Origin: Hortaea werneckii | Taxonomy: Eukaryota > Ascomycota > Dothideomycetes > Mycosphaerellales > Teratosphaeriaceae | DNA: 64,000 bases | Assembly (NCBI GenBank): GCA_037044905.1 | Contig: JBAOKB010000014.1 | Coordinates: forward strand, 1-64,000 | Direction of reading: 5' to 3' | Shown here: positions 44,401 to 55,300 of the stretch, piece by piece | Numbering within the stretch: position 1 is the first letter of the stretch | Layout of the letters: every line of letters starts with the position of its first letter | Made by a program: the position numbers and the translations under genes | The notes under the pieces: model-generated | The model's database searches: none | What the model was told of the DNA's origin: nothing | The model's input: the letters and a program-made list of their open reading frames with translations, nothing else

Positions 44401-46183
44401 ACACGCGTGAATTCTTTAACTATGCTCGTTCGCTCGTCAGCGTTGCCTTGAACACAGACGAAGCGGAAACTGATCGCGTTACCTTGCCGTGCATGTTGAC
44501 AGTGTTACGTGGTCGTCGCGACTACCAGCCAGGCATTGTCATTGCAAGCCAGAATGACCTGATCAACATAAAGGTCGGACCGAAACAATCAGACTCCAAA
44601 ACCCTTACCTGGCACGATGTTTCTTGGAAGGCCAGCTCGTGCGGCATGGTGATTCACCTACCACGGGGGTTTGATCTTTCAGTTCGCATGCATGAGAACG
44701 ACTTCCGAACTGCGTGGAATGTTGTCCAGTATGCTAAGAAGGTCGAGCACAGTATGCGGCCTGAGGCCGGCGAGAGGCTTGTGCATGAAGTGCGTCTTGC
44801 CGAATTACAGTACATTGGCTCTTCTGGGTCTACTCCGTTCCCGCAGGACAAAATCAAGTCCTGTAGTGCAATGGTATTTGAACGACACGAGGAGTACCGG
44901 GATGGTAACGGTCTACGAAGCCTACACCGTGGGTTTCGGCTCTTGCTCGTCACCGATCCAAGCCATAAATCGCTTAGCTGTGTCAGCCATGAGCTTTACA
45001 AGCAAGACCCGTTGTACTTTGAGATGCTGACAGACGCTGCTGCAAATGGCACTACGGCAATGGTGATTCGAGTGAAGGAGGAGCAAAGGCAGTGCAGGAT
45101 GCTGCTTGTGTTTCCGAACGCAGCAAGTCGCTCGAGTCTGTACGACATTCTAAACGGGCTAAGTATTGGTCAGGATGAATGCATCGTTGGCAAGATGGCA
45201 GTCACCAGCGTCGATGTACGAGCAGCACTACAAGGAGATGGCGTTTCAAGTCGTGGTCTTGGACAGCAGAACTTGCAATGGCAAAAGCTTGGCGTCACCA
45301 ACCTTCGCCCTACCAGCATTGACAGCCGCATTCCAACTACGGTTGAGTCTGATCATTTGCGAATAATAGCCCGGCACACCACAGGTTGCGTGACGGATCG
45401 CGTCAACTTAGGCAAAGGCGAGCTGCAACTCCGCCTAGCTACTGCTGAGACTTTGGTTCCAGTTTTGCAAATTCTGCGTGGGCCGCAAGAGGATATTACA
45501 GCTTCTGTCGATGAGCGACATGCTCGCCCGGAAGTTGTAGATGCCACGACCGACCTCCTACGGACTTGCAGAAGTCAGGCTACAATTCGCGATTTCAGAT
45601 TCGCTTCTCTTCCAGATCTGCACAACTTTCAAGCGGCCATCACAGGGTTTATAGTGCTTTACGATGGAGTAGCAGCCAGCTTTGGAATCTCTAGACGTAT
45701 GATGGTCGTCCCAATCCATCACAAGTGGCAAGCTGCCAATGTCCGTCTCCAGCTCGTTCAAGCTGGAAACGTCACGCGGGTTCTTGCTTTCATGGAGGAC
45801 TTCACCCATGCGGATGCCCTCTGCTTCCAGGTCAAGTCTTCAGATAATTTCGAGGCTGGGAAAGGTGACAGCAAGGGCAAGAAGTGGACGGTGAAAATGG
45901 TGGATGCCAAGTTCAGCTTGCCTCGGCGCGAGAAAGGCGAGGTTGATCCCGAGCAGAAGATTCGAAGGAGATTTGTCAATCTTGAGGGGCTCGAGTACGC
46001 AGAAGAGCACGATGACATTACCGTCTCCTTCGACACCGAACAAGGTACGTCTTATCGTTTTATTGGGGAAGGGGAAATCGTGGCTGCGACTGCTAACAAG
46101 TTACAGAACGCGACAGATTTGCCCAGGCACTGCCAGCATCTACCACGGTAGGGCGCGGGATCACACTCAAGCGAAGGATATGA
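41454..46183 (+). CDS. Large uncharacterised fungal protein (1,555 residues), disordered N-half, structured C-half
   Basis: Two exons, 41454-46044 and 46107-46183, with a 62-nt intron (GTACGT, CTGCTAAC, TTACAG). Splicing changes the end to EQERDRFAQALPASTTVGRG instead of reading into the intron. The start region KKWKSKWAKVLEKKDALQSR is a basic amphipathic segment. Residues about 50-800 are Ser/Pro/Gln-rich and disordered, with repeated SYMR/SYLR peptides (PSYMRSAQQ, PSYMRFVQHD, ASYLRERRD). From about residue 800 the sequence becomes globular: FAGRVAHMSGVFRLTAEKER, then DFLRTATWWYSIGKAGLETL, and later beta-rich segments resembling PH-like folds (HHKWQAANVRLQLVQAGNV near residue 1420). I know such proteins only as conserved hypotheticals in Pezizomycotina. 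A scaffold or signalling role is possible but unproven. Confidence 0.85.
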
Positions 46184-46479
46184 TCGATTGTTTCCATGAC
46201 GATACCCACATTCCATTAGCATCGCGTTTCAGCGTTCGACATCAATGCTGTACTTATATCGGCTGCAATTACTCATATGGGCAGGTGGGTAGCCTCACGC
46301 CCTACCGTAAGAGCCGCACGTGGGGAAACGGAGATACCCCTCGCTGCTTGGCATCCATTACAAGGCCCAAGACAGCGAGATGCAGTACAGACCATCAATC
46401 AGAAGATAATATATCAACTGCACATCACGCTTCTCGTCCCTAGTCTTTTGCGCCTGTAGAGAACACACGCATTGTGGTA

Positions 46480-47781
46480 ATGGCTGAGGCTAACGGCAAT
46501 CCAAATACGGCGGAGCTCACAGTTCCCCAGCCGCCAGGAACTCCACGCAACTCTATCGCAACCAGAAGCGTGCACGCGGATGATCCGATCAACTCTTACA
46601 CTGACGTCGCACCCGCCCTGCATGTATCGTCGACTTTCCGCTATCCCCACGATCCAGACCAACTTCACCCGACCGACGATCTAGACATTCCGGATCGAGA
46701 GCCGGGCACAGCGATAGCGGCCGACTCACACATCTACTCCCGCCTCACGGCACCGAACAGCTCACGCCTCGAGCTCCTCCTCACGTCCTTGATTGGCGCT
46801 CCATGCCTCACATATACTTCCGGGCTCGCGGCCTTCCACGCATTGCTGGTCTACGTCAATCCGAAGGTCGTCGCCATTGGAGCAGGATACCACGGCTGCC
46901 ATGGAGTGCTGGACATCTACAAGAAGCTGACCAAGTGCAAAGTCGTTGATTTGTTCGATGAGAAGAGCTGGGACGAGGCAGGGTTAGGGGAGGGCGATAT
47001 GGTGCACCTCGAGACTCCGGTCAACCCCACGGGTAAGGCCTACAATATCCAATACTACGCTGAGCAGGCGCACAAAAGAGGAGCGGTCCTGACTATCGAC
47101 TCCACATTCGCTCCGCCGCCGTTGCAAGACCCGTTCAAGTGGGGTGCGGACTATGTCATGCATTCGGGCACGAAGTACATCGGTGGTCATTCAGATATGC
47201 TGTGCGGTGTGATTGCTATCGGTAAGAACAGAGAAGGCTGGGAAAAGGACTACTGGACGATGTTTGGCGAACGGTTGCATCTCGGGGCGGTGATGGGCAG
47301 CATGGAGGGCTGGCTGGGCGTGAGGAGTCTCCGCACATTCGAGCTGAGAGTCGCACGCCAGAGTCAGAACGCGGACAAACTCGTCGCGTTCCTGGATGGC
47401 TGTCTGAATGGGTCGGAGAAAGGCGAGGCAGCTGAAGCGGTCAAGGCTGTCGTGGCTAAGATCGACCATGCTTCGCTGCAGGCTTCCGAGATGGGCTGGC
47501 TGAAGAAGCAGATGCCTAACGGTTTTGGACCAGTCTTCAGCGTCGATCTGAAGAACGGCACGCAAGCCCGCAGACTGCCTAGCAAACTGAGCCTCTTCCA
47601 CCACGCTACCAGTCTCGGCGGTGTAGAAAGCCTCATCGAGTGGCGCCGGATGAGCGACAACACGGTTGCGGACACCTTGTGCCGCGTCAGCGTCGGCGTC
47701 GAAGCCTGGGAGGATCTTCGAGACGACCTGGTTCATGGGTGTATGGAGCTTGCCAAGGAAGCTGAGCTGAGCATGTCGTAG
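46480..47781 (+). CDS. Cys/Met-metabolism PLP-dependent enzyme (cystathionine gamma-lyase/synthase family)
   Basis: Intronless, 433 residues, ATG at 46480; the frame extends six bases upstream to a GTG that is ignored. It has fold-type I PLP enzyme landmarks. DSHIYSRLTAPNSSRLELLL matches the YSR-x-NPT-like tetramer contact, TYTSGLAAFHALL is the SG phosphate-binding loop, and HLETPVNPTGKAYNI is the E/S-P-x-NPT region. TIDSTFAPPPLQDPFKWGAD is the D-x-T segment, and HSGTKYIGGHSDMLCGV contains the PLP lysine (about K232). The family covers cystathionine gamma-synthase, gamma-lyase, methionine gamma-lyase and O-acylhomoserine sulfhydrylases. Canonical residues alone do not decide which reaction this one performs. 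It has no N- or C-terminal targeting signal that I can see. Confidence 0.9.
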   Translation: MAEANGNPNTAELTVPQPPGTPRNSIATRSVHADDPINSYTDVAPALHVSSTFRYPHDPDQLHPTDDLDIPDREPGTAIAADSHIYSRLTAPNSSRLELLLTSLIGAPCLTYTSGLAAFHALLVYVNPKVVAIGAGYHGCHGVLDIYKKLTKCKVVDLFDEKSWDEAGLGEGDMVHLETPVNPTGKAYNIQYYAEQAHKRGAVLTIDSTFAPPPLQDPFKWGADYVMHSGTKYIGGHSDMLCGVIAIGKNREGWEKDYWTMFGERLHLGAVMGSMEGWLGVRSLRTFELRVARQSQNADKLVAFLDGCLNGSEKGEAAEAVKAVVAKIDHASLQASEMGWLKKQMPNGFGPVFSVDLKNGTQARRLPSKLSLFHHATSLGGVESLIEWRRMSDNTVADTLCRVSVGVEAWEDLRDDLVHGCMELAKEAELSMS

Positions 47782-49009
47782 ATGAAGCGGCGCTTTATAG
47801 ATGATAGAGATTGACGATCTAACGTATCTCCCTCAGACTTGACAGTATCTCCAACATGTGGATGGTGTACCTTTGTGTTTCATATAGGGAGCGTTCCAGG
47901 TTGCAGCTTTTGGCCACAGGAACAAATTGAATGTGCGTTGTAACCAACAAGACCCGCAGGTAGTCTTTCGTCGCCAATGCTCACAAATTCGTAAGGGAGC
48001 CAAAAGGCAGTCTCTGTTAAGAGCGGGCCCCCTTCGTCACCGAGAGAAGCGCTGTTGCGTCGAACGCGATTCACATTAAATCCTGCGCGCTGCTGCACTG
48101 CATTGCGTGAATTCGAGCTTAGTGAGGGGCATCTAGCGCTCCGCCGATGGAAGATGTAGGTGTAACTGGATGGAGGAGGGAATCGCTTCGTGCCACGAGC
48201 TTAGAAAAACACGTCGGGCTCCCGTCGACAGGGTGAACCTCTCCAAGCGCTGTTCATTGCATCGAGAAATCGCGCACTACTCCTGATAACTCACCAGCCT
48301 CAATTCGTCGTGTTCCGGAGGGCCGAGAGCAAGTATGCCGGACAGCTGTTGTTCTACGTATTCTACGTGGCTGCACGGCGTCTTGCACCCAGTCATCGGA
48401 GGGCGGACTTTTCTCTTAACGATAAACCGTATCAGAGCAGCTGAACCTCTGACCGTGACGCGCCCCAAAACCGAGTCAGAAACCGCGAGACAGATGATCC
48501 CTAATGTGAGATGCAATGCCATCTCGAGTACTCTCTCCAATCCTTCGGAGAAAAGGAAATAAAAGGAAGAAAACCACTCCCCATGATGCCGCTTATCATC
48601 TCTCACCTTGTCATCTTGATGTAAAATAGAATACCGCTAAACATACTCGTCGAAGGACTCAGGATATCTCTATGCACATAAATCGGACCCTTTCCTCCCC
48701 GGCTCTATCGATCCCTGCCTCATACCACCATTCATTCTCCTTTTCCCCGGAGCCAGGCAGACAGACAGACAGAGAAGGAGGCAGGATCCCCCCGCTTTTT
48801 TTTTTTTTTTTTTTTTTTTTTGACCACCAGGACTTGAAGCCCAAACAAAGCTAAAGGTCTCACTAAAAAGAAAACCATAAAAAGAAAAAAAAAGAAAAGA
48901 AACGCCACATTGAAGCTGTTGAAGCGCACTGCCGTGAGAAAACGTTACTTGTACGTCTGTGTGTGTGTGTGTGCCTCCTGACCTTGGCCCCATCACCTTT
49001 TTAAAACGT
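47782..49009. other. Convergent 3' region with T26 tract
   Basis: 1.2 kb between two facing genes. It holds a T26 homopolymer (48796-48821), A-rich tracts to about 48900 and a GT dinucleotide run near 48957-48972. A possible 80-residue minus-strand ORF at 48277-48522 was not accepted. Confidence 0.4.
48796..48821. repeat. T26 homopolymer
   Basis: Twenty-six consecutive T residues in the 3' region between the PLP enzyme and the OSBP gene. Confidence 0.9.
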
Positions 49010-50589
49010 TCACGACTCGGCATCAATGAACGTGTCCTCCTGGCCCATACTATCCTGTCTCCGGACGGGGTTGCCGCGGCCAAGACTCATACCACCCATG
49101 GCGCCCTCTAGATCCTTGGTCCCAGCACCGGAACTTTGCTTCCCCTGCTGCTGCTGCTGCGCTGATGAGGAGTCGTTCTGGCCGAAATCGATGAGGTCGC
49201 CTCCGCTGGCTTGTTGGGCCTGTCCTTCTTGTTCTTCTTTAGGACTCTTGGGCGGTAATGGTTTGCCCTGCTGTGAAGGGAGTTGGACGTCTTCTGCCAT
49301 CTCGCCCCATTGTTGACCGGGCAGTATGGGTGCAATGGCGAGGATCTGTTTGACTTGCTCTTCCACTGGTCGAGTGTGGTCGACTTCAGCATCGATGATC
49401 CAGTCGAGCTTCTCTTCATCTCCGGCCGGCACCTCCTTGAAGAGTTTCGGCTTCCATGCCTCTTCCCCTCTTTCAGCGGCTTCCCGTCGCTGTTCGTCTT
49501 CGACTCTAGATTTCTCGTCTGTCGCGGTTCTCTGATCCGCTTTCTTAATCGCCTGCACAGTAGGCTGCCAGAGCCGCTGGGATTCCCGCGGTCCCTGCTC
49601 GCTGATTGGCCTGCTCTTGGGTAGGGATGGCTTGGCTGTGCTGGCGTCGAAGAATAGTTCCTTCTTGCCCGTTGCCAGGTCCTTAATGTACATTTTCTCG
49701 TGCCAAAACCCGCTGAGCTCGAAGAGCTGCTTGCCGGTCGCTGACTCCTTGATATAGCCTCCAATGGCATTGTAGGTTCCACCCATCCAGCCCTTGACCT
49801 TGAACTCAACATCGGCTTCGAGGCCACTCTCTGGACACTTGACGAGGGCGTGATCGCCTAGCTCGTACTTCATCTTGCCGAAGAGAATGCCTCGGGCATA
49901 CATGTTAGGCTGAGTGATGAAGCTACAATCTCTCGGTTAGTGATGTGTTCCTCCATCATACTGTTACAGATGTCGCGGATGACTTACTATCGCTCGCCTC
50001 TCTCCAGGAACCTCATAACCGCTATACCTTCCATGAAACTCCCTACGCTATTGCCCAAGAATTTGCTTCTCGGCTTGAGGGTACCGTCGATCCGGATGTT
50101 GTGATCTGGAGCCATGAAGAAGTAGGAGCTCTTGGGCGGGTGATGTGAGGTCTGCTCGCTAATGTAGTACCCTCTCGTGCCATCTTCATAATCCCAGTAC
50201 CCAGTAAATGTCTCGCCCAGGATAGGGTTCAGGGGCTTCTTCACACCCGGCGGCTTGATGTGCCAGCCGCTCAGGTAGAACTTGGTGACGGCGACGAAGC
50301 GTTGAACGGGGTCGTCAATGTCGGGCATGGGTAGGAGGGTCTCCGGGTGTGCCATGAAGTTGGTTATCCGCTCCAGCATACTTCGCGGCTCGAGGATGAA
50401 GGTGGGAAGGGTCACGCGGCTGAGGTCGGCTCCAGGGCGGAGCTGAGAGATGATGTGGGTGAGCACGTTGCCCTGCTCGGAGCTCACGACGGTTTCATCC
50501 TCGCCAGGCTCGCTGTCGACACGTGCTTCGTCGGTGGAAGACCGTGCCGAGGCGGAGCTGGTCTTGCGGTGCGAGTGGCCGAGAACCAT
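49010..50589 (-). CDS. KES1: Oxysterol-binding protein homologue, Kes1/Osh4 type
   Basis: Two exons, 50589-49988 and 49922-49010, with a 65-nt intron (GTAAGT, CATCACTAACC, TTGTAG); 504 residues. It is a sterol/PI4P exchange protein acting at Golgi and contact sites. The family fingerprint is present: KPLNPILGETFTGYWDYEDG, then ISEQTSHHPPKSSYFFMAPD with the EQxSHHPP motif. The splice joins FLERGERYFITQPNMYARGI, which continues the conserved strand. LKPRSKFLGNSVGSFMEG is also typical. After the ORD the C-terminus extends about 70 residues beyond yeast Kes1 (434), ending in a Gln/Ser/Gly-rich low-complexity region containing GGDLIDFGQND. No PH domain or membrane segment, consistent with the short Osh4 group. 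Confidence 0.93.
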
Positions 50590-51740
50590 GATGGGCAGCG
50601 ACCCAAGCGACGCGGCACCGGAGTCGAATGGGAAGGAGGCTTTCGAGCGGGCCTTTGTAGTCGTCCCCGGAGCAGAGCTTCCTTAGAAAGTAGGCAGCGG
50701 CGTCGAGGCAGGTAGGCAGCGGAGAGCGGGAAGCGGCGGTGATGAGCAGAGTTGGGGGTGGGTGTTCACGGCGGGGTGCAGTGAGAAAGTATCAGGGCGG
50801 TACGTGTACAGCAGCGGTGGTGTAAGTGGTGAAGCCGACGGTATCGCTAGTAGTAGTCGGTAGTTCACAGGACCTAAAGACTAATAGTAGGTGGGAGAGT
50901 TGCCTGGTGGAGAAGGCACGGTTTGGATCAGGCACGCACAAACTTCCAGTAGTCCACCAGCACCAGCAGCACCACTGGCTTCATCAGCCCGCATCAGCTC
51001 GCATCACCTCGCGACGTACGTCACTGGCCCCGCGAAAGCCCTGCCCGCTGTCTGCCAAGCCTGTCTCCTTTTTTGTGTCCCCCTTGGCCGCCCGGTACTT
51101 TGCCGCCCATGGCCTTACACGCTTTTTTCGCGATCTCGTATAGAGATACCCCTGTTGCAGAACATGTGTTGAGCACAGGATCACAGAAGTGATTGCGTGG
51201 CGGTCAAGCGGCATGCAAACCGGCCATACTCCTCTCTTAAGGTACACAAAAGAACTCAAGAATATCGATTCTAACTGGGCGCCTAAGCTTTCCCAGTATG
51301 CAAGGCGATCGAGCCGATGGTCAGGGAAGAAAACATAGGCACTGGCAAAGGCCAAATACATTAGAGCTCATTTACAGACGTCGTCTCCGGCAGCTGTTTC
51401 TCATTACATGTCAACTTAATGGTAGAAGGCTTCCCAAAACCCTTTAATTCACTCGTTCAGTAAATTGCATTTGTCGTTGTTGTCAAGAAGGCAACCCCCC
51501 CTCCCCCCAACATGATGCACATCCCAGATCAAAACTCAGATTGACAGTCAAAAAGAACGGAAATATACAGTGATGAACATCATTAGGTTTCCACACATAG
51601 GTACAATTAGCGACTTAAGAAGAACGACAAGAATGGAAAAAAAGACGGTTTTAGAGGGACAATCGAGGAAGGAGAAAAGAAAAACAAAAGTCTCGCCCGT
51701 ATTGGTATCACGCCACAGTGTCACACACAAGACGAATCCC
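50590..51740. promoter_or_regulatory. OSBP promoter region and 3' side of the His-rich ORF
   Basis: 1.15 kb between two minus-strand features. GC/purine-rich near the OSBP start, with GGTAG/GCGGTG repeats at 50690-50830. No gene is recognised. Confidence 0.4.
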
Positions 51741-52295
51741 CTAAACGCCTTCTTCCTCCTCCTCCTTTCCCCCTCCCTTCCCCTTCTTCGCAGCCTTCAA
51801 AGAAAACCTCCTCGCCAGATCACCCAAAGAGTTTCTCCTCCCATTGCTTTCTTCTCCTCCTCCTCCTCCTCCTCCTTCTCCTCCTTTTTTCAATGACCCC
51901 TTCATAGATAGATTACCAACCTGATGCGTACTAGGAGAATCAACCGAAGGCGCGAGGTGATCCAGACTAACGGTGCTTTCGGCAGGGGTGAAAAGGCTAG
52001 GGGCGTCGATAGAGTCTTTCCGGAGACTGGCGACGGAGCTCCGGAACGCCTCGCGGGTGTGGTGGTAGGCTTTCTTAGGGACTTGTTTGATCTTCTCGCG
52101 ATGCAGGCGCGGGACACGAGGGACATGAGGGGAATGTCTCGGTGCGAAGTAGTCCCGCCCGTCGTGTTCTTCCTGGCCATCGTGTGTCGATCGGTTGTGG
52201 TGTCTCTGACGGCGGTCATGATGGTGATGAGAATGATGGTGATGGTGGAAATGAGGGCGTCGAGGTAGATGTGGCAGGCTGAGCGTCCGCCGCAT
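51741..52295 (-). CDS. His-rich basic ORF, in frame behind the tricalbin stop
   Basis: 184 residues from the ATG at 52295. The N-terminus has two dense histidine clusters (HFHHHHHSHHHHDRRQRHH), then REKIKQVPKKAYHHTREAFR, a Ser/Asp-rich segment (SLRKDSIDAPSLFTPAESTV), a Gly run and Lys/Glu-rich end. No known domain. It starts only 21 bases after the tricalbin stop and lies in exactly the same reading frame, with seven open codons between the TAG and this ATG. So it may be a separate small gene with its promoter inside tricalbin, a C-terminal extension made by stop-codon readthrough, or a segment cut off by a nonsense mutation or base error. The sequence alone does not decide. Confidence 0.45.
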   Translation of the reverse strand: MRRTLSLPHLPRRPHFHHHHHSHHHHDRRQRHHNRSTHDGQEEHDGRDYFAPRHSPHVPRVPRLHREKIKQVPKKAYHHTREAFRSSVASLRKDSIDAPSLFTPAESTVSLDHLAPSVDSPSTHQVGNLSMKGSLKKGGEGGGGGGGEESNGRRNSLGDLARRFSLKAAKKGKGGGKEEEEEGV

Positions 52296-52316
52296 CTCAT
52301 GATCCCGATCAGTATC

Positions 52317-55300
52317 CTAACCAGAAGGCGTCACGCTGCGGTCCCGCCTGTTCATAAAGCGGCCCATGCCGGATTTCCGACTTGCAGGCGATTCGGGCGA
52401 AAGCATGCTCCCGGCTTCGGCAGGTTGGAAGCTTGTGCTCAGGGTGACAACACCCGCGCCGACTCTCACCTCTTGCTGGCCGCCCGTAGACTGATCGTTG
52501 ATGAAGAAGGGGGCCTCGCCAAGCTTTTCACCACCGAAAAGTCCATGGTCGCGAACCTCGACGCGGAATTGCGAGTCAGCCGCGCACTGGACCCTCTTTG
52601 GCCCGCCTTGGTACTGCACTACACCGTCGACAGGCTTGTGATGATCGGTCTCAATCAGCTTCTTCGGGCCCTTTGAAGAGTCCTGTGAGACGTGCACTTC
52701 CAGCTTCTGATCGGCCTCGAACCCAGACGCGCTAACGACCGTGATAGAAGCGGTGCCTGGCTCAGCGGTGCCTGTAGTAGCCGTAGCTGGCCGCGCCGAC
52801 TGACCACCAAAGCTTCGTTGCCTGCTATGTGGTGTTCCAGAAGGGCCTTCAATCGAAGGCACGGCGGCGTACCCATTGGCACCGCCCACGGACCCGCTCT
52901 CCGGAATGTCCATACTTGTAGGCTTGATCTCGCCTACAGTCGCATCGCCATCGACGTCCTCAGCCTGGCCACTAACAGTTCTACGCTTGAAGCCGCGTCC
53001 AAGGAAGGATGCACCCTTGGCCACATTTCCGCCCAGGAAAGTCGCGCCCTTGCCGACACCCTTCACAGGCGCCCCGAGGACTTTGCCTGGTACAGCGAAG
53101 GTACCCGAGAATGTACTGCTTCCCTGGCGCATCCGCGTGACATATTCAGGCTTAAAGAGCATTTTAAGACGGATGGAGCCTGACTTGCCATCGAGACCCA
53201 GGACGACCTCCTGCGGTTGAAAAGGTTCTAGCACATCCAAATTGATCGCAGCGTTGCCCAGTGGGTCTGCACGATCGCCAAAGTCCCAGTCGAAGACCTC
53301 GACAACGAACTTGGAAGCAGTCCTGCTGCGGACAGGTATTTCGAAGAACTCGTTCCAAGCCGGATGCAGTGTCTTCTTCTGTGTCTTGGTCTTGTACACT
53401 TCCTTGTCATTCATAATGAACTTGCAGTATGGATCTGAGTATCCATTGCGGTCTGCTGCGGGAAGATCAGCGGCATCGAGGACTTCGACGCGAAGATTGC
53501 CAGAATTGTTGAAACTCTCGCTAGGATCGAGCTCCATCTTGACGGGCAGAAACCTCATCGATACCGTGATCTTGCTCTCGCGGCCATGTTCGTCCTTCAG
53601 ACTAATCTGGGTCGGCGTGTATAAGCAACGCTTAAGGGTGTCAAGGGTCTGGCCTGTGAGCTTGGCCTTGATGTGGTCCTTATCCATCCCTTCGCCTTTC
53701 GTATCTAGCTCAGAGACGAGGCGAAGAGTGATGCGAGAGAGGTCCAACTCGCGAACCATGAAGTCGCCCGTTTCGTTGAAGTTGTAATTACCGCTCTTCG
53801 CCTTAGCACTGGTGTAGACCGGGAAGAGATTATCGTCCATGACAACTTCCAGGTATGTACCACTGTGAGCCAGGTGGCCTTCAAGGATCCGGAAGACAAG
53901 CAGGCCGGATTCTGCGCACTGTCAGCATCAGAACAATTAAGGGGGTTGAAAAGGGAACTTACCGTAGTTCTTCAGGTCCTCTGGTCCAATTCTGACCTTT
54001 GGTACGGGCGCAGTCTTGACCTCCTCTGCCTCGGTTTGTTCCTTCTCTCCAGCCTCTAGAGCCTTCTTCATCTCCAGGTCAGCTGGGTTCAGGCTACCTA
54101 TGGTGCCCGCAGTGTTGCTTCTGGCTCTTGCGCCGGCAGACCCATTCGGTGCTGTCTCAGTGCTCTTGCGAGGATCAGTCTCCATGCTCGCGCGAGCCTT
54201 CGCCTCTTCCCTGTCTTCCTCATCCGGATCAACAACGTTCAGACATGGATAGAAGGCACACGTGAAGTTCAAGGTGCCCTTCGGTGCGCTAGCGCCCACG
54301 CGGAGCTGCGCAGGAATGACCTTGTTTTTGCTATCGTGCACCAGGTATTCGCCATTGGCGCCTTGCTGCACATACTCGCTAGCTGGGATCTCGATTTGAC
54401 CCATAGTGCGATCCTTGCCAGTGTTCTCTTCATCCATACACTCAATCACCAGCTTCTCTCTGGTCGAATGCACTGGGATGTAGAAAACCTCGTCAAACTC
54501 TGGGCTGAGGTTATTCTTCCAGGTCACCGTCCGACGCTTCTGGATACCCGAAAGTAAGACGCGCACATACGGATCTGATTTTCCGACCGTGTCCAGATTC
54601 TTGAGGTCTTTGGCATTCTTGACATGGATTCTGATCACACCAATGGGGGTCACATACCCACCACTTCCGCCAAGAGCGCCCTTCAGCGCCACTGGCTTCC
54701 ACTGCAGCATCATCTTCGCACGTCCAGTCTTTGCACCAGCCAAGTTGTACCACTCTTGACCCTTATGCATCAGGTCCAGCATGTCATCCAGCTTGATTTG
54801 ATAGGTCCCGATGACCGGGTCGGCGGCAAGGTCGCGATCGTCCTTGATGACGAGACCCAATTTGGCCTTCTTGCGATCCGTGATGAGCATCTCCTTCGTT
54901 GCATTTGGCCAGATAGGATTATTCGTCCGCTTCAGCTTCTGGCTGATTTGAACTTCCTTTCCATTCAACAGGAGCACGGCATATGGGTTTAATTGACCGA
55001 TAAGCGACTTTGTGCCATCGAGATCCTTGGCTTGCTCTACGGTGAACTTGGCGATACCCGTCGTGCTCTCTGGTGGAGGCTCCACAGTGCCATCTTCAAG
55101 CTTGTGGCCCTCCATCACAGGGAAGAAGCGCACGTCCGCTTGAACTATACCGCGCGGCCGACCTGATGCCATGACTTCTAATTGCAAGTTCTCGTGCTCG
55201 TTGTTCTTCTCCAGGTCTTCGAGATTGAAAGTGCAGACACCGAGTTCCTTATCTTTGCGGTATTCGTTGTAATCGTAAACCTGAATAGTCAATGGCTCGC

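Noticed and set aside
48277..48522. 80-residue minus-strand ORF with a hydrophobic start (MALHLTLGIICLAVSDSVLG)
   Set aside because: Could be a small secreted protein, but it has only two Cys, no splice or promoter context, and lies in a convergent 3' region.
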